DNA of 64,000 bases from Isoetes taiwanensis (Eukaryota; Streptophyta; Lycopodiopsida; Isoetales; Isoetaceae), in NCBI GenBank assembly GCA_021234155.1, contig JAJEKV010000113.1, forward strand, positions 2,276,325 to 2,340,324, given 5' to 3'. How positions within the stretch are numbered: the first letter of the stretch is position 1; every line of letters starts with the position of its first letter. A model generated the notes under the pieces. It had not been told where the DNA came from, did not search any database, and saw only the letters and a list, made by a program, of their open reading frames with translations. The position numbers and the translations under genes were made by a program. This document shows positions 44,029 through 57,169 of this stretch, piece by piece.

Positions 44029-46724
44029 TTATTTTAACGTTCATAGGAACCTTGGGCCATGAGACAGGTGTGTACATAGTACGACTCTGGACGATCTCAA
44101 ACTCGAGACATACATGGTTTAGAACTTGTGTCGTACCGCTAGCCCAAAGGCCCAAATGATAGTGCAAAAACAGGAAGTGTAAAAAAAATTAGTACAAATA
44201 CTATATCTCAAATAGGCGAACAAACTCCAGATTTTTTTTTTAGACAATACCAAATCTAATGTTTGTTGGATTTGTCGAGATCCCAGGGCCCCGTGCTTGC
44301 CTAAACTTTGCAGTCCCTCGCTCTGATTCGATTCAAACTAGATCGGCTGATCTTTCTGTCGAATTGCCCATTTTCCTATCATTTTTTCCTGGAGCCATAT
44401 CCAAAGCTTGATTAAAAAATCACGAACACTAAAATAAAGACACTGAGGCTGCATGCACATGTCCAAGATACATACACCACCACGTACAAATAAAATATAC
44501 ATGGGTGCTCACCATTGGAGAAAAACATGAAAATAATTCTCGACGTATGCGCATTCCAGATGCATACATTAGTATATCTACTCAAATACACCACAAAATC
44601 ATAGGAAAACCATTGTAACAAGGTGCTGTTGCATTAAGGATTGCCCTCATGAATAGGGTTGATAGTGCTAAGTTGTATTCCATACATGAAACTATAACTC
44701 ATTATTAATTGCAACCTGCATACGAATATTCCCACCTTCCTATATAAAAGCATCCAGATTATAAGGTGCATCCTAAGCAACACGTAATGTCTAAAATTAG
44801 AGGCATAAATCTTGCAGATGATTTCCTCGGATTCCCTTTTAAGCAATATCAGACCATCACTTAACTAATAATCCTAATTACTTGGGTCGTTTTACGATGA
44901 ATCGAACACTAGGAAGGCAGGATTTAAGTAGATCAATATTGTAAGCTTTTTTTTTAAAAAAAAGCATAAACCCTACTTACTACAACCATTTACTGATATG
45001 CAGAATTGAACCAAAATTTATCAAAGCACATTTTAATTTTAGATGAAGACTACAATCAGTCTTTGAGAGCTTGATATCCAATCAGATATATCATAAGCAA
45101 TACAAAGCTTCTTACCAAAACCATCAACGTTCAAGAAATTAGCATCTCAATGCACTAAATCTTTTACTTCGGATCTGTATGAAACTTTACTTTCAAAATC
45201 ACAATATATTTCACATCACTAATTTGTTGATTGATTTTTTATCAACATTTACCTGTTATCACCATTATTATTCATCACTTTATAGCCTGACACAAATGTA
45301 CCGGCTATAGAGGGCATCTAGACAACCATCTGTCACTAGCAGTCACACCTCCATAGCACCTTTGTAGCACAGAAATAAGAATAGGCATGCAATCTAGCAA
45401 GAGCGGCAGATATTTCTATCAACAGACTCCCATACCTAAAAATTAATCTATCAAGGCATAAATCTACAAGGCAAAACTAAAATTGCAAAAGCCAAACTAG
45501 GAGATCAGAAAATAGCATGCATGAAAATGCTTATCGCATGTACATCTAGCCAACTTATTAAGCAACCTACCAGCACAAATTAACCCATCATATAAGCCAT
45601 ATAAATTTTGATTTCATTATCTAACTTTCTAACCAGTAAAATATGGAAACTATGTCGAATTGCACATAGAATTCGCCATAGCCATTATAACCTGGAAACC
45701 ATAATCAAGCATGCATATAGGTAATTATTGTGGCCAGACTTGTATGAGTAATACGTAGCCTATTTTTTACGTAATATCACATTCAATTTTTTAAGAACAT
45801 ATATTCAGCTTTTCAAAGGAAGTGGTTACTTTCCAAAAGCACATACGCATTCTGGTACTACTGTTAGTGCGTAGAGAAACTCAACCTCTACACATCATCA
45901 TATTTTTAGCAGCCATAAAACAACTCAACATTCTAATTTTTGCCTACACGGCAACTACGGTAGCAGACCAGTATGTAGGCGTCCAGATAAATACCTCAGA
46001 CTATTTATTTTGGCAGTACCTTTAGGGCAATCCTCTACATTTATTTTTATCTGAATCATATATCTTTAACCCGATTTTGAAGCTCCTTTATCAGCAATCG
46101 TCCTTTGATCCCTTCCATGTGTAGGTTGTCTCTTGCCATAGCATTTTCCATGCGGTATAAATCACTCGGCATTAGAGCTCGCCATATCATTTGAGAGCCA
46201 GATGTGCCATCAAGTCATAGCATCTGTGTTATGCTAGCGTGAGAACTAGGATGTGCCATGAAAAGTAGCATCGGCATCTAACTACAGACCATTTTTACTA
46301 GCCACCAGGTGCAGGTCAGTGCCACTCCAACAAAAATCATGTAACAGAGAAGCTCCAGCCTCAGTTTTTTTAATCAAAAGTGCAAGATTAGGTACAGATT
46401 TGGGTTTTAACAACTAGTTACAACTAACCCAAGAATATCTGCCTTGGGGATATTTGTATACTTGATCTGAAAACCATCGCCTCGCCTATTTTGCAGCATT
46501 TAGGTGCTTTGTCGCAACAGCAACTAGCCACAAGAGCTTTTCGAGAGAGTTTTGGCGACTTTTGCATGTTTGCTTGTTAATGCGAAATTAAAAGAAAGTA
46601 GTGAACACGGCTTTGAAATGTCTCTTCGCTTTATATCCAATCTCAGCCATCAAATCATTACTATCCCAGCATCTCCACCTTTCCAATGGAATATGTGGGG
46701 CATATCCCACTTCCACACCAACCA
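44029..46724. other. Intergenic, no gene recognised
   Basis: AT-rich sequence with only short random frames. Nothing with a convincing family match on either strand. Confidence 0.5.
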
Positions 46725-47335
46725 TCCCTAGGGGTTGCCCTTTGGGCAACCCAAAAAAGCATAAAAATAAGGGAAATTTATAAAGCTACCCTTATATTTA
46801 TGCAAAATTATGAAAATGCCTCTATTTTTAGGGGTAGTTTTGATAGAAACGACTATAACTTTTTTGTGATGTTCCAAATACAAAGTATCCTTCAGATACA
46901 TTGTAGATGAGGATGATGTCTTTCTATTAAAGATAAAATCACCTGAATCGGAGTATGAAATCTTTATGATCTTCTAAATTTGTACAATTTTTTGTGAACA
47001 GAGATTAACATAATTTGTAATTCCAGACTCCAATTCAGGTGAGCCTAGCTTTGACGGAAAAGTGTCATTCTCATCTATAATATTTCTAAAGGATACATTT
47101 CTATTTGGATCATAACAAAAAAGTTATGGTCATTTCCATAAAAGATACCCCTAAAACATGGGCATTTTCACAATTTTGTATAAATATAGGGGTACTTTTA
47201 TTTTATCGTTTGGGGTGTATTAAACATGGGCATTTTCACAATTTTATATAAATACAGGGGTATTTTTATTTTATCGTTTGGGGTGTATTATCGTTTGGGG
47301 TGTCTATTAATTTTTTTTGACCATCCGATGTTGGC
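46725..47335. repeat. Fold-back (imperfect inverted-repeat) element
   Basis: The left part (about 46783-46960) and right part (about 47025-47215) are imperfect reverse complements; for example ACCTGAATCGGAGT pairs with ACTCCAATTCAGGT at the centre. A short hairpin GGGTTGCCC/GGGCAACCC is at 46734-46753. The right end has a 70-bp tandem duplication ending TCGTTTGGGGTGTATTA. No coding region; MITE-like. Confidence 0.55.
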
Positions 47336-47956
47336 ATATTTCACAGCATATGCCATGGGGCGGAATTCTAGCCCTCAAGTGCAGGTCAAGATGGGGTCAA
47401 ATCCCCCATATTTGACCTACCCCTAAGATTCAACCAAACCATTGAATAAATACAACATCTCGAAATTGGCAGTTTGACCAAATAAATAATTATGAGCCTG
47501 GGGAGTTGAACCCCAGTAGAAGTTCTGACGCTCATCCAAGCATACTAGGAATCCCAGAAGAGGGATGCCTAGTATGCCTAGGGGCCGAAGCCCACTAACA
47601 AATCAAACAAGTCAGTACCAACGTATTGTTTTCAAAAACAGCATTGGAAATTTCGGCCACATTACAGCAACAGGCTGCTCAAACAGATTGAAGAGTTGAT
47701 GAAAATAACATTCCACACAAATGTGCTGCAAACACGTGACAAATTCAGAGCCAGCAAAGCATTCATACCTGTCAAGCATCTCCATGCTGCTGAAACATAT
47801 TGAACACGACATTCAGAACAAAAACAAACCTATTATTCCCACAATACAAATCCAGAAAAAGTTTTCTCAAGCCCATACACAAAAACGGAAACAACAACAT
47901 GTAAAGACATCAGTTCATAGTGGAGCCACTCTGTGCATGCCTAATAAGTTCATCTA

Positions 47957-48644
47957 GTTGCCGTATTTCTTGCACAAGCAAGACCCCTCATATGAGAGCG
48001 CAAGATGTGCAACTCACAAACGGGCACCTCCAACTGATCCCACTCCACAGCAGATATAGCATTCTGAATTGAGGTATAAAACCCTCTAAGCTGCCGTCTG
48101 AGCAAGCGCAAGGATGCCGCAATCCTATGCGCCTCAGTTCCAACCTAGATAATGCTATTAACAAACTCTTGAGCACAAAACACTGCCTCAGGCTCAGCCG
48201 AGAACACAACAGGGTCTGGATGGGATGCTTCTACAGCAGAAGAAATCAAAGAGTCAGGCAAAGACACAGCAGGTTGCTCCACGCCAGCAACTGGTTCTCC
48301 ATCAGTCTCCATATTCCCTGCAACTAAAAACAAAGAAAGCCATGAAAAAAAAAACCCAACTGTACAATGTAGAGGCAACCAAGATCATCACCCAACAGCC
48401 ATGGTGCAATCGCCCTTGTGCACAGGGATGAAATCCACACCAGGCTCAAGAATGACAACATCATCACTGTCTCGACTATAAGAATCATCATAAATATCCT
48501 CAAAGTTATTATCTTGTTCATCAATAGGAATGGCATCATCCCAATACCGCCTCCTCCCTGGCCCATTCCGCTCCACAGGTACAAAACCTGCTGGCAGCCC
48601 AAACAAAATTGTCCTCATATTCGATGGCATGCAGTGAGAAGGAT
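47957..48644 (-). pseudogene. C-terminal region of the Replitron-like protein, frame broken
   Basis: Minus-strand frames continue from the HUH gene: an acidic stretch EDIYDDSYSRDSDDVVILEP (48540-48420), then METDGEPVAGVEQPA and, after a TAG, an Arg/Leu-rich tail (EAHRIAASLRLLRRQLRGFY). They shift frame relative to the upstream frame. They may be the degraded C-terminus or a second exon of the same element. Confidence 0.4.
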
Positions 48645-49448
48645 TCAGCAGCACCCTCGGACACGGTGCTCATTAATATGGGCAGTATTGGAAGGGATAA
48701 TCCAAGAACTGGACAATGTAAATTTTCCAGAACGAATCATTCTGGCCAGTGTGAACAACAAGCTAGCAGTCAATCTACGGTTCCCATGATAGTTAACAAA
48801 ATGGGCAGCTCGATTCAACAAGTTTTTGTTATCAAGAACAACTAAGTTTTTCGTATCATCAGCTCCTCGTCTCAAATACAAATCCTTACCTTTCTCGATG
48901 GCAGCCTCACTCACATTATGAAGATGGCAGACATAATGAACCTTTCCCACATCCTTTATACAATACCCAATCATACCCTCAAAACAATGAAGACGAGTGT
49001 TCTTCAGGGCTTTACACACCAATATCACACTAGGAGGCTTACAAACCCAATTAAAATCTTTTTTTATGGCATCATTCATGGCCTTAGGACTTTTAAACTG
49101 GGCTCTAAACACAGCCTGACAATGCAAATGATCTACAGTAGCACCACGTTCCATGGCCACAGCTCCAGCAACACACCTCCGATTGCAAAATCCCACAAGA
49201 CCATCATAAAAGCTCATGGGCACATCTTGCCCAGACAGACCTAAGGTGACACTCACATCTATGAGATTCCAGTCCTGCTCAGCACAAAAATCACGACCAT
49301 TCTCTTGGGAATTGGAAGAACTCAGATTCAAAATGTGGCTCACAGAACCAGGGGCAGACAAAAACAAAGCCACAGAAAACAACATGGCTGGCTTACCTAT
49401 CTCCCTTTCCAGAACACAGCCACGACACATCAGACGCAGCTCTGCCAT
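48645..49448 (-). CDS. HUH endonuclease of a Replitron-like rolling-circle transposon
   Basis: 267 codons on the minus strand. Residues 63-80 form the first strand region (IDVSVTLGL). VAMERGATVDHLHCQAVF contains the HUH pair His107-Leu-His109. A predicted catalytic Tyr162 sits in GMIGYCIKD, with Lys165 beside it. The tail reads NLLNRAAHFVNYHG and LARMIRSGKF...SSSW. HUH enzymes nick one strand and form a phosphotyrosine link, which starts rolling-circle transposition. A single tyrosine and no helicase domain argue against Helitrons. The ERG...HLHCQ and GYCIKD spacing resembles the Replitron families described from algae and plants. The N-terminal 60 residues look unrelated to the fold. Terminal sequences were not identified. 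Confidence 0.68.
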   Translation of the reverse strand: MAELRLMCRGCVLEREIGKPAMLFSVALFLSAPGSVSHILNLSSSNSQENGRDFCAEQDWNLIDVSVTLGLSGQDVPMSFYDGLVGFCNRRCVAGAVAMERGATVDHLHCQAVFRAQFKSPKAMNDAIKKDFNWVCKPPSVILVCKALKNTRLHCFEGMIGYCIKDVGKVHYVCHLHNVSEAAIEKGKDLYLRRGADDTKNLVVLDNKNLLNRAAHFVNYHGNRRLTASLLFTLARMIRSGKFTLSSSWIIPSNTAHINEHRVRGCC

Positions 49449-49740
49449 CCCTGGAGCACCCCAAGGAAAAACTCACAGTTCCGGCCAACCGGGCATCACC
49501 CTTGCCACCGTCAGCAAAATACCATTCCACATACGAATACCCCAACCACACCATTCAAAACCTGATGTTATAAATATAACATTTCACATTTCGGCCACAT
49601 TATTGTTATGCCAGATATTAGATTTATCCATTTTCTAGCTATCCCTTCAAAAGGAAACTCACTCATCTAATTTCGAAGAGAAAGCTCGCTGCTTGTTTAT
49701 AAGGTGCTACTCAACTTCTTTCCGCTGCGAAGAATCTGAG

Positions 49741-50910
49741 ATGGATGGTATTCCAAGAGATGACTTGGAGCGCCTCATGTTCTTCGAGACCACAAGAGAA
49801 CAAGCTGCTGCGGATTATCTTCGTAGCCCACATGACCCTGACGTGAGTATCCGTGGAAGATAGGGTTTTGTGAGGGCATGTTTGTGTCTCAGCCTAGAAC
49901 AGTATGCAGTTCAGTATCAATCATGTCATGGATTATCAGTATCAGATGTTAGGGGTTCTCCATTAAAATCAGCTCTAGTCCGATATCTACCTGTTTTCGT
50001 CTTATCCTGCCCAGATTGGAATTGTCTTACTTATATTTTAATTGCAGAATTTGACAAAATGGGGGGGCGCATTACTTGAATTAGCACATTTTCGGCAAGG
50101 CCAAGAATCGGTTGATATGATTCAAGGTGGAGTGTGGATTTGATGTTATTTTAAATCTTTTCATTTCTGATTTTTTTTTGTATTTTATTTTCATTAAGAT
50201 GCGATTAGTAAACTCGAGGAGGCCTTAAAAATAAATCCAAGAAAGCATGATACATTGTGGTGCCTAGGAAATGCATTGACTTCACAAGGTTTTGTAATTC
50301 CGGAGGCCGATAAGGCTAACGAGTTCTTTCGAAAGGCGGAAGTGTATTTTCAACAGGCTTTAGGCGAGGTTAGTCTGGTGGTGGTTAAGATGACTGAATG
50401 GGAACATTTGTTGGCAACAAGCCCACTGATTAGGAAGATTTGTTTGTGTTCACATACAGTTCTATTAATAATGAACTGGTTTTTTCATTTATAGGAGCCT
50501 GGAAATGAACTTTATCAGAGATCACTTGACATGTCCCAGAAGGTATTTCCTTTATCCATACTGTAAGTTGCTTCTTGAGTGCATATGATATCTGACTACG
50601 CACGCTGATTGTTTCAGGCTCCAATTTTGCATATGGAGATCCAAAAACAGCTAGGTAGTGCTGCATTAAGTTCACCTGGACCAAGTACCTCTGCAAACAA
50701 CAATAGGGTAAAGTGCTTCCTCATCCCTTAAATGGGGGTCTTTCTAACATGATATTCTGACCATTACAGGGTAAGAAGAAAAAGAATAAGAACAGCGAGC
50801 TTAAATATGATATTCTTGGTTGGGTCATACTTGCTGCTGGTATAGTTGCATGGGTAGGCATGGCAAAATCAGCCTTGCCGCCTCCCCCGCCTTCCCCTTC
50901 GAATCTTTGA
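49741..50910 (+). CDS. TOM20: Plant TOM20, mitochondrial import receptor subunit
   Basis: Six exons: 49741-49842, 50048-50126, 50199-50368, 50495-50542, 50618-50707, 50770-50910; all junctions GT-AG, 209 residues. TOM20 is the outer-membrane receptor that binds presequences for the TOM complex. The N-terminus [20 protein letters not shown] and the TPR-like pair [15 protein letters not shown] and [20 protein letters not shown] are typical of the plant family. The linker is basic (GKKKKNKN). A single C-terminal membrane anchor, [19 protein letters not shown], is followed by a Pro-rich tail [10 protein letters not shown], as in plant tail-anchored TOM20. Exons are undamaged. The start is the first ATG that fits the family. 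It is convergent with the TDP1-like gene. Confidence 0.95.
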
Positions 50911-51018
50911 GCTGATTTTTTGACCGTCGAAATTGCTTGGTAGAAATTTACAAGCAGCAAGAGGGTAATGGGCTTGCTTCTTTTGATGTAAATTTTGTAC
51001 TTGACATTGAGTTACAAC

Positions 51019-51024
51019 AATAAA
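51019..51024 (+). terminator. Putative polyadenylation signal of TOM20
   Basis: AATAAA about 110 nt downstream of the TOM20 stop codon, in a T-rich context. Confidence 0.5.
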
Positions 51025-51387
51025 ATCAAGAGTGTTGAGTCATCTGCTTTCCACAAAAATGAACTCTGATTGTTTCCTTTTTACTGGTTGTTTCATTTGT
51101 TGGCTTGTGCCTTTTTCTTTCAACTTTTATAGCTCTTTCCCAGGAGATCTACGTGAAATAGGTGATCAGGATTTGTATTATTTCCTTAACCTTTAGGTTT
51201 TTTTACATAATAAAAAAATCACTTCATGTACGCAGGGAAAGAATGAACACAGTGAATAAATTATCTCCCAGAAAATGTAGACATTTTTTTCATATATATT
51301 CTAGGTCGGGAGCTCTGTAAAAGTAGTGTATATGTAAACATACAGTACCTTTCTGTTCAAGGAATTTGCTATACATGTGGGTTCACA

Positions 51388-54300
51388 CTAAGATTCAGCC
51401 TGGCTCCACAATGCCTGTGCATAATCTTGTTCCGCTTCTGGAGAGGGTGCTTCCTCCTCAACATCAGAGTTATCAGAGATGTCAGGCTCAACTTCCAAAT
51501 GTTCTTCCACTGGAATACCTTGATTAACTTCATTTTCTAGATGGTTTTCCATATTATTGTCTTGGCCGACTTGGGCCACCAAAGATTTTACCAGTTCTCT
51601 TAGAGCCTTGCCTGTTGCAGGCCTCTCATGAGGTTGATAAGCAGGTGGAGGTACTAGAAATGGAAGCACAAATCTATCAAGGCCATTACAATTGTCTAAA
51701 TTCCTTGAACTTGGCTGGCGCTGACATCCCTTTAGTTTCATAGCATCTGAGCGTGAAACAGGAGGCTCAACGAATATTAAACCAAGCTCGTAATTGCAGA
51801 TGTGTAGCCAAGAGGATTCCTTAAAATTAGTACTTGTGTCACCGCGTCTGTTTATAGGCTTTCCCCATGCGGCAGGACTAAAATTGTGAGAGCCACAATA
51901 CAGCCAACCAAAAGAAGCCATTGAGCTAGAATCCTGAAATCGTCTTCGAGCTATCTGAAATTAATAGGTACATAAAGCATTAAAAATCCATGACTTTACT
52001 GCAATCTAGGTAAGCATAAGAGTCCACAAAGATATGTACCTTAATATGCATAGGAAATCCTGCACGTTCTGTAGGATATGGCACTGCATCGTGTAACATC
52101 CCAAAGGTTTTCAAGCGCTCCCATGTGCTCTGCATTTTAAAACATTATCAAGGCGTTTAAAAAATTAAACAGTTGTACACGGAATTTATCTAATTAGTCA
52201 TCAAGAACGAACCTCAGCAAAGCACATAAGCCCACAGTATGAAAATGGGCCATATTTGCCATCCTTTACACGGTCAATGGTGGGAAATATCAATTTAATA
52301 GAAGGTGACCGAGCTTCATGTTTGTCTGTCCAGCATCCCCACTATAACATATGATCATCAGCCAGGTGGTTTGCATCTTAAAAATGTCTTTAATGCAGAT
52401 AGATCAAAACTCCAAACCTCAGGATCTGATTCAGACGAATCTGAAATGGGTATTGCACGACGACCAGTTGCAGCAGAGAATGCTGCTAAGAATTTAGAAT
52501 TGAGAGATGTTCCTACTGAGGATGCACCTTCAGATCATACAACATTATTAGCTAAAACATCTCAACGCCAAACATGACCCACATTATCTTCCTTACAATA
52601 AACAAATTCGCTCTCAGCAGCATCAGGCCAGTTATGTTGGGAGAGAACCTGCACCACAGGAGAGAAAATTAGGATCAAATTGACAGTTTATATTTGTATT
52701 ATTATATAATACAAAGAGTAGTACCTCTTCAAGGCGCCAGATACCATAATTATGCTGTAAGAATCGGCGGAGGCAACATAATGCTGTTACCTGATCTGGG
52801 ACATGCAACTGCCGAGATAGATTTATGAACTGTTTGCTCTGCCAAAATAAGTCTTTATGTGAAGGATTCCCATTACAAATCACCTCAAGAACCAGATGGA
52901 CGCATACCTCGAACACGTATAATGCCAACCGCACTTTGATTTCCTTTTGGCCTGAAGCAACAAGAAGAGCTTGCTTTGGCCATATGCGTGCCTTGAATGA
53001 ACAGATTGCACCATCACATAAGGGGGAAACCCATTTTGCTGTATCTCTTGGAAGAAACCCAAGATGTATGTGTTCAGTATCTTCAGTCTCTGATGTATTG
53101 TAGTATGTTAGAGGAAGTTTTCTGTTCAAAGAAGTCTCAACTTTATCGAATAAATATTGGCATATTGTTTGAAGTCAAGAATTAATATGTAAATACAGCC
53201 TGCACATCATAAGTATGTCTATCGGAACTCAAAGTTTACAATTTGATTATGAGAGAATTGACAAATTGTAGGCTTCTATAATGCTTGGCCATGTTAGTAT
53301 ATAAGAGGTGGTCAATATGCAATAAGAATCTATCATGTGCCATTATGAACACAGGATGCCTGATTGCCATTGTGAATACAGGATGCATGATTAGATTACA
53401 CAAATTCCATCCTACAGTGTCTTTACAAACCTACCTGCGACCGTCTCTTCAGAAGTCATATAACTGCGACGAGTTTTAGAAACTATGACAGATACTGCAT
53501 TTGGGTCGCAAAGCACAGTTTTTGCCCTCTTTAAATGCACCTCTATCATGCCTTCTGAATCAATACCAATCTCATTAAAAAGTGCAGCAAGAGCTCGCAA
53601 TTGTTCGCCTTTAGAGTCCACCTTTGTGTGGAATCGTTGGGCAATTCCAACAACTGTAGTTGGCACAACTCCCAAGTATTTCTGGACAAGATAGTTCTGC
53701 TGCAAAAGAATGTCTTTATGCTTCAGTAATTCAATATTGCCACATGGGAACTGTGTTTTGCTCTCATATTTTTGTGAAGTTTGCCCAAAACTGATACCTC
53801 AATTTCTGAGTGACATATTGATGGTACGCGCTGCCCATGGATTCCTGGTACAGAGGCCACTAAACGCACAGTTGCATTTGAAAAATCATATTGCGCCAAG
53901 TCGATTGCCCAATGTGCTTTTTGTGGAACATCAGCTACAAGACATGCAACAAATGCAGCTAATTGAGCTGCAAAGTCATTAAATCTGTTCCCAGTATTTG
54001 AATGCTCCATTGAGGAAAAGAGTGCATGATAATTTCCAAAATCCAAACGAGGAAAATCTTGCCACCAAACAGTATTAGAGACTCTGAGCCACTGTATCAA
54101 AAACATGGCAGTAAGATGGCAATGTAGAATATAAAATGTTGCATTCAAATCATGCGATGGACAAATGGATACCTGACGCTCGTTCAGATTGGCAGATGTA
54201 ATAACAACACGAATGGTATCTTTGCGCTTAATAAGAAACAATTTTGGATGATGACAGCCAATTCCACCTCTGTTTTTAATTGATGCAATCTTTGGAAAAG

Positions 54301-56426
54301 GTGGATACCTGTGAAACATTAATACCAATGATGGCAAGGCTCTCTTAGTTGTTGGAATACAATAGATCCATCTGGTATATCTAAGACAAAAAAACTGCAA
54401 TCACTTACACAACTGTCAAATTTGGCCATTCCTGGTACGGTAACTCGTATCGATCTCCGGGTAAGCTACTCCAACTTTTCTCATAATGATGACATGCAAC
54501 TGTTACAGGTAGATTCGGAGATATATTATTTGAATGAAGAAACCTGCAAGAAGGGAATACATTTTTTAAAAACCTCAAGAAAGGAGATTAAAAATAATGA
54601 CAACTTGCCTACACCTTACCATAAGATATCACTGGTAAAGGTTGCTACAAATATCTCCTTTATATCTTCCACAGGAGCTAGAAGCTCTTGAAGTGAGATA
54701 ACTGAGCATGAATTAGATGCTGAATCTATGTTCTCCAACCGATTTAGGAAAAACCCACACGATGCTCCAGAGCAACCTAGATTGACATTGGCATCTTGAA
54801 CGGAATCAACTTCCCCTATGGACTTGGGATTGGGCATGAACTTCAAGTTATTCATCTGAACTTCAGGAATTTCCACTTTAGTCTTCGAATTAAGAATCTC
54901 AGGCTCCCGTGTTGTCAATCTGCTGCATGAAGTTTCTCTATAATGTTTATTCTCATAATTCACATGAAACTTCATTTTCTTCATGCCAATGTCACTCACA
55001 CCACCTAATTTAGGGGACAAAACATCCTTTACTAGCAAAGTACCAACATTAGCACCAGCAATCTTTTCTGAAGTTACAATCATGTTGTAATCCAAGCTTC
55101 TCATAATTGACTTCCTCAGTGCTTCACTAGAATTAATAAGTTCTTCAGCAGCCTTTATAGAGACAGATTGACTATGGATTGAAGCCTTTGTCCTTTTCCT
55201 TAACCTCTTGCTGAGATATAACAAAGGAGGAGAAATCTGCCCTACTGGTTCGTTTCTCCAGAGCAATTTGTCCTTGTCGCTTACAAATGTTGAGATTGAA
55301 TTTACACTATACTTTACAGAAGTACAATCTTTTCTGTTGACAGTATTATTGGCTTCATTTTCTGATCTAGTAAAGCTGCAGCAAATAGAGGTCAAACTGG
55401 TCCCCTTTTCAATTCTTTCCGTGCTTTTTGATTTTCTCGTTGACCCTGGAGGATGCCCTTCTTCTCGTGTCTTGCTGCCTACAAAACTTAGATTACCAAT
55501 TCTGTTCATATTGTTAGTATAATTTAATCTGTCAGAATTTTTCCTTTTATTTGCCGCATGCCTATAACGTGTAGTTTCTTCATCATTCGCTACTACATAA
55601 TGAATGTTGGGGCTCAATTCCATTAAACTCTCTCTATTTCTGGATGCACGGTGTAGCTGCTGAGTTTCAAACTCAGTTCTAAGCAGCTGAATAGATTGTG
55701 TATATGCTATATCTCTGGAAGAGGAAGGCCGATTTGGCCATTTTTCTTCCTCTTTCATTTTCAGCATTTCAACAACAAACCCGATTGCATCTCCAAAGCT
55801 ATCATCTTGAGGATGGCCTCCTTTGGCACAGGGTACTATTAAACTTACTTCGCTTCCAATATTGAGGGAATATTGATTGCCAAGATTAACTTTTCGGCCA
55901 TCCACATAAACCCCATTCAAAGACGATCTTTTCTGATAATATAATTCATAGAGTTAAATCGTATGCTAAGAATGAAACAATAGAGGAAAATCGTTATACA
56001 ATCATTTGCTTACCGGATCGATTTTGTCTGAAGAATTTGAGCTTATTCCGTCCAAAAGAACAAGGGTCTGTTCCAAATCATCCCAAAATATATGGCAATG
56101 CTGACGACTAACTCTGATATCTTTGAACAAGATATCGCAGCTACTTTTAGACCGACCAAAAGTATAAACCTTTCCGTTTGAAATGTCAAAATACTCACAG
56201 GATTTCCCTGTTTTAGCATCAAACATGGGAGCTGCAAGAGGACGAATTCTTGCCTGATACATCCCATTCTGAGACATTCTCGAACATTTAGCGATCCAGA
56301 ACGAAAAATAGTCATCATCCGATCCAAAGGAAATGGCGCCGTGTTAAGATCCGGCTTCCCGCCAACGTCATTGCCGTTAAACGGCGTGAACCTCATTTTC
56401 GCAGGCTTCTTCAATACGATATCCAT
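51388..56426 (-). CDS. TDP1B: FHA-domain tyrosyl-DNA phosphodiesterase, TDP1-beta type
   Basis: Minus strand, about 14 exons; clear ones include 56277-56014, 55932-54620, 54543-54409, 54308-54173, 54091-53798, 53699-53435, 53121-52908, 52838-52791, 52754-52725 and the last near 51960-51388. The N-terminus is an FHA domain (YTFGRSKSSCDILF, VSRQHCHIFW, SLNGVYVDGRKV). A long low-complexity linker follows. The phospholipase-D-like part has a first HKN motif (HHPKLFLIKRKDTIR...SANL) and a second (GFPMHIK...GSHNFSPAAWG), so both active-site halves are present. The family removes topoisomerase-linked tyrosine from DNA ends; the FHA-bearing form is plant-specific. The stop is at 51388. The first exon is unclear: an ATG at 56396 or 56426 is out of frame with the FHA frame, whose own first ATG is 56277. 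Confidence 0.92.
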
Positions 56427-56910
56427 TCAAATATACGTATTACGTACACAGGTGAAATTTACTAGGTCCTCATTTGGCCATTGGATTGCCCCTTTGTGTT
56501 TTCATATATTTTGGCATATAGGCATATCTTATGATCTAACTGCCATTATTACTAATCGTTTTTTTCGACGGCGAGAAACTTTTGGTATTTTCTCATATGA
56601 ATGTGCCCTAAGGTTTTTCATGTTTTAGGCGCCAAATTTTTTTTATGGCAATGGAAAAACTCATTTTACCCCTTTTTTTTTCCCTTGAGCAATTGGTTTT
56701 TTGGGTTCCTCTAAGGGGGCAAACCCTTATTTATGTGGGTTTGTGGCATATTCTAGGTATATGCCACTATATGCTCAAAATATGCCAATAACTGCTCCAA
56801 ACCCATTATCGACTGTAGACTATCGATGGCATGTGTTGCTGGGTGACCACTCTGGAAACTGGCTAACTGATTTCACCACTTTCTTACCTTGCTCCATCTT
56901 TTAATGTAGG

Positions 56911-57165
56911 ACCCGAAGATTTGCATCCTTATGCAGATCAAATCCGTGCCTTGGTGGATGCCCCGGTTTTGCATCTTTCTAACCTGATATCGAGCTATGA
57001 CCGACCTCCTTCACTAGAGCAGCCTTATATTTGGGTAGACTCGAAGGCAAAACTTGAAAGTCTAGCTGCAGAGCTTGCTAGCAAAAAGGAATTTGGTGTT
57101 GATACAGATTGTTCATTATTTTCTTGGTTTCACAGCTCTTATCTAGGTATTTGTCATCAGATATA
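56911..57165 (+). pseudogene. RRP6L3: RRP6-like (RRP6L3) exonuclease, N-terminal fragment
   Basis: Reads LHPYADQIRALVDAPVLHLS, PYIWVDSKAKLESLAAELA and KEFGVDTD. This is the start of the DEDD 3'-5' exonuclease domain of plant RRP6-like proteins with an HRDC domain. It then loses similarity: FLGFTALI survives in another frame just before a stop, where intact genes continue with the rest of the exonuclease domain. A fragment of under 90 codons with a frameshift indicates a pseudogene. Confidence 0.7.
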
Positions 57166-57169
57166 ACTT

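Noticed and set aside
48645-49448. Helitron or geminivirus-type Rep
   Set aside because: No helicase motifs and a single-tyrosine layout with GYCIKD; the pattern fits Replitron-like proteins better.
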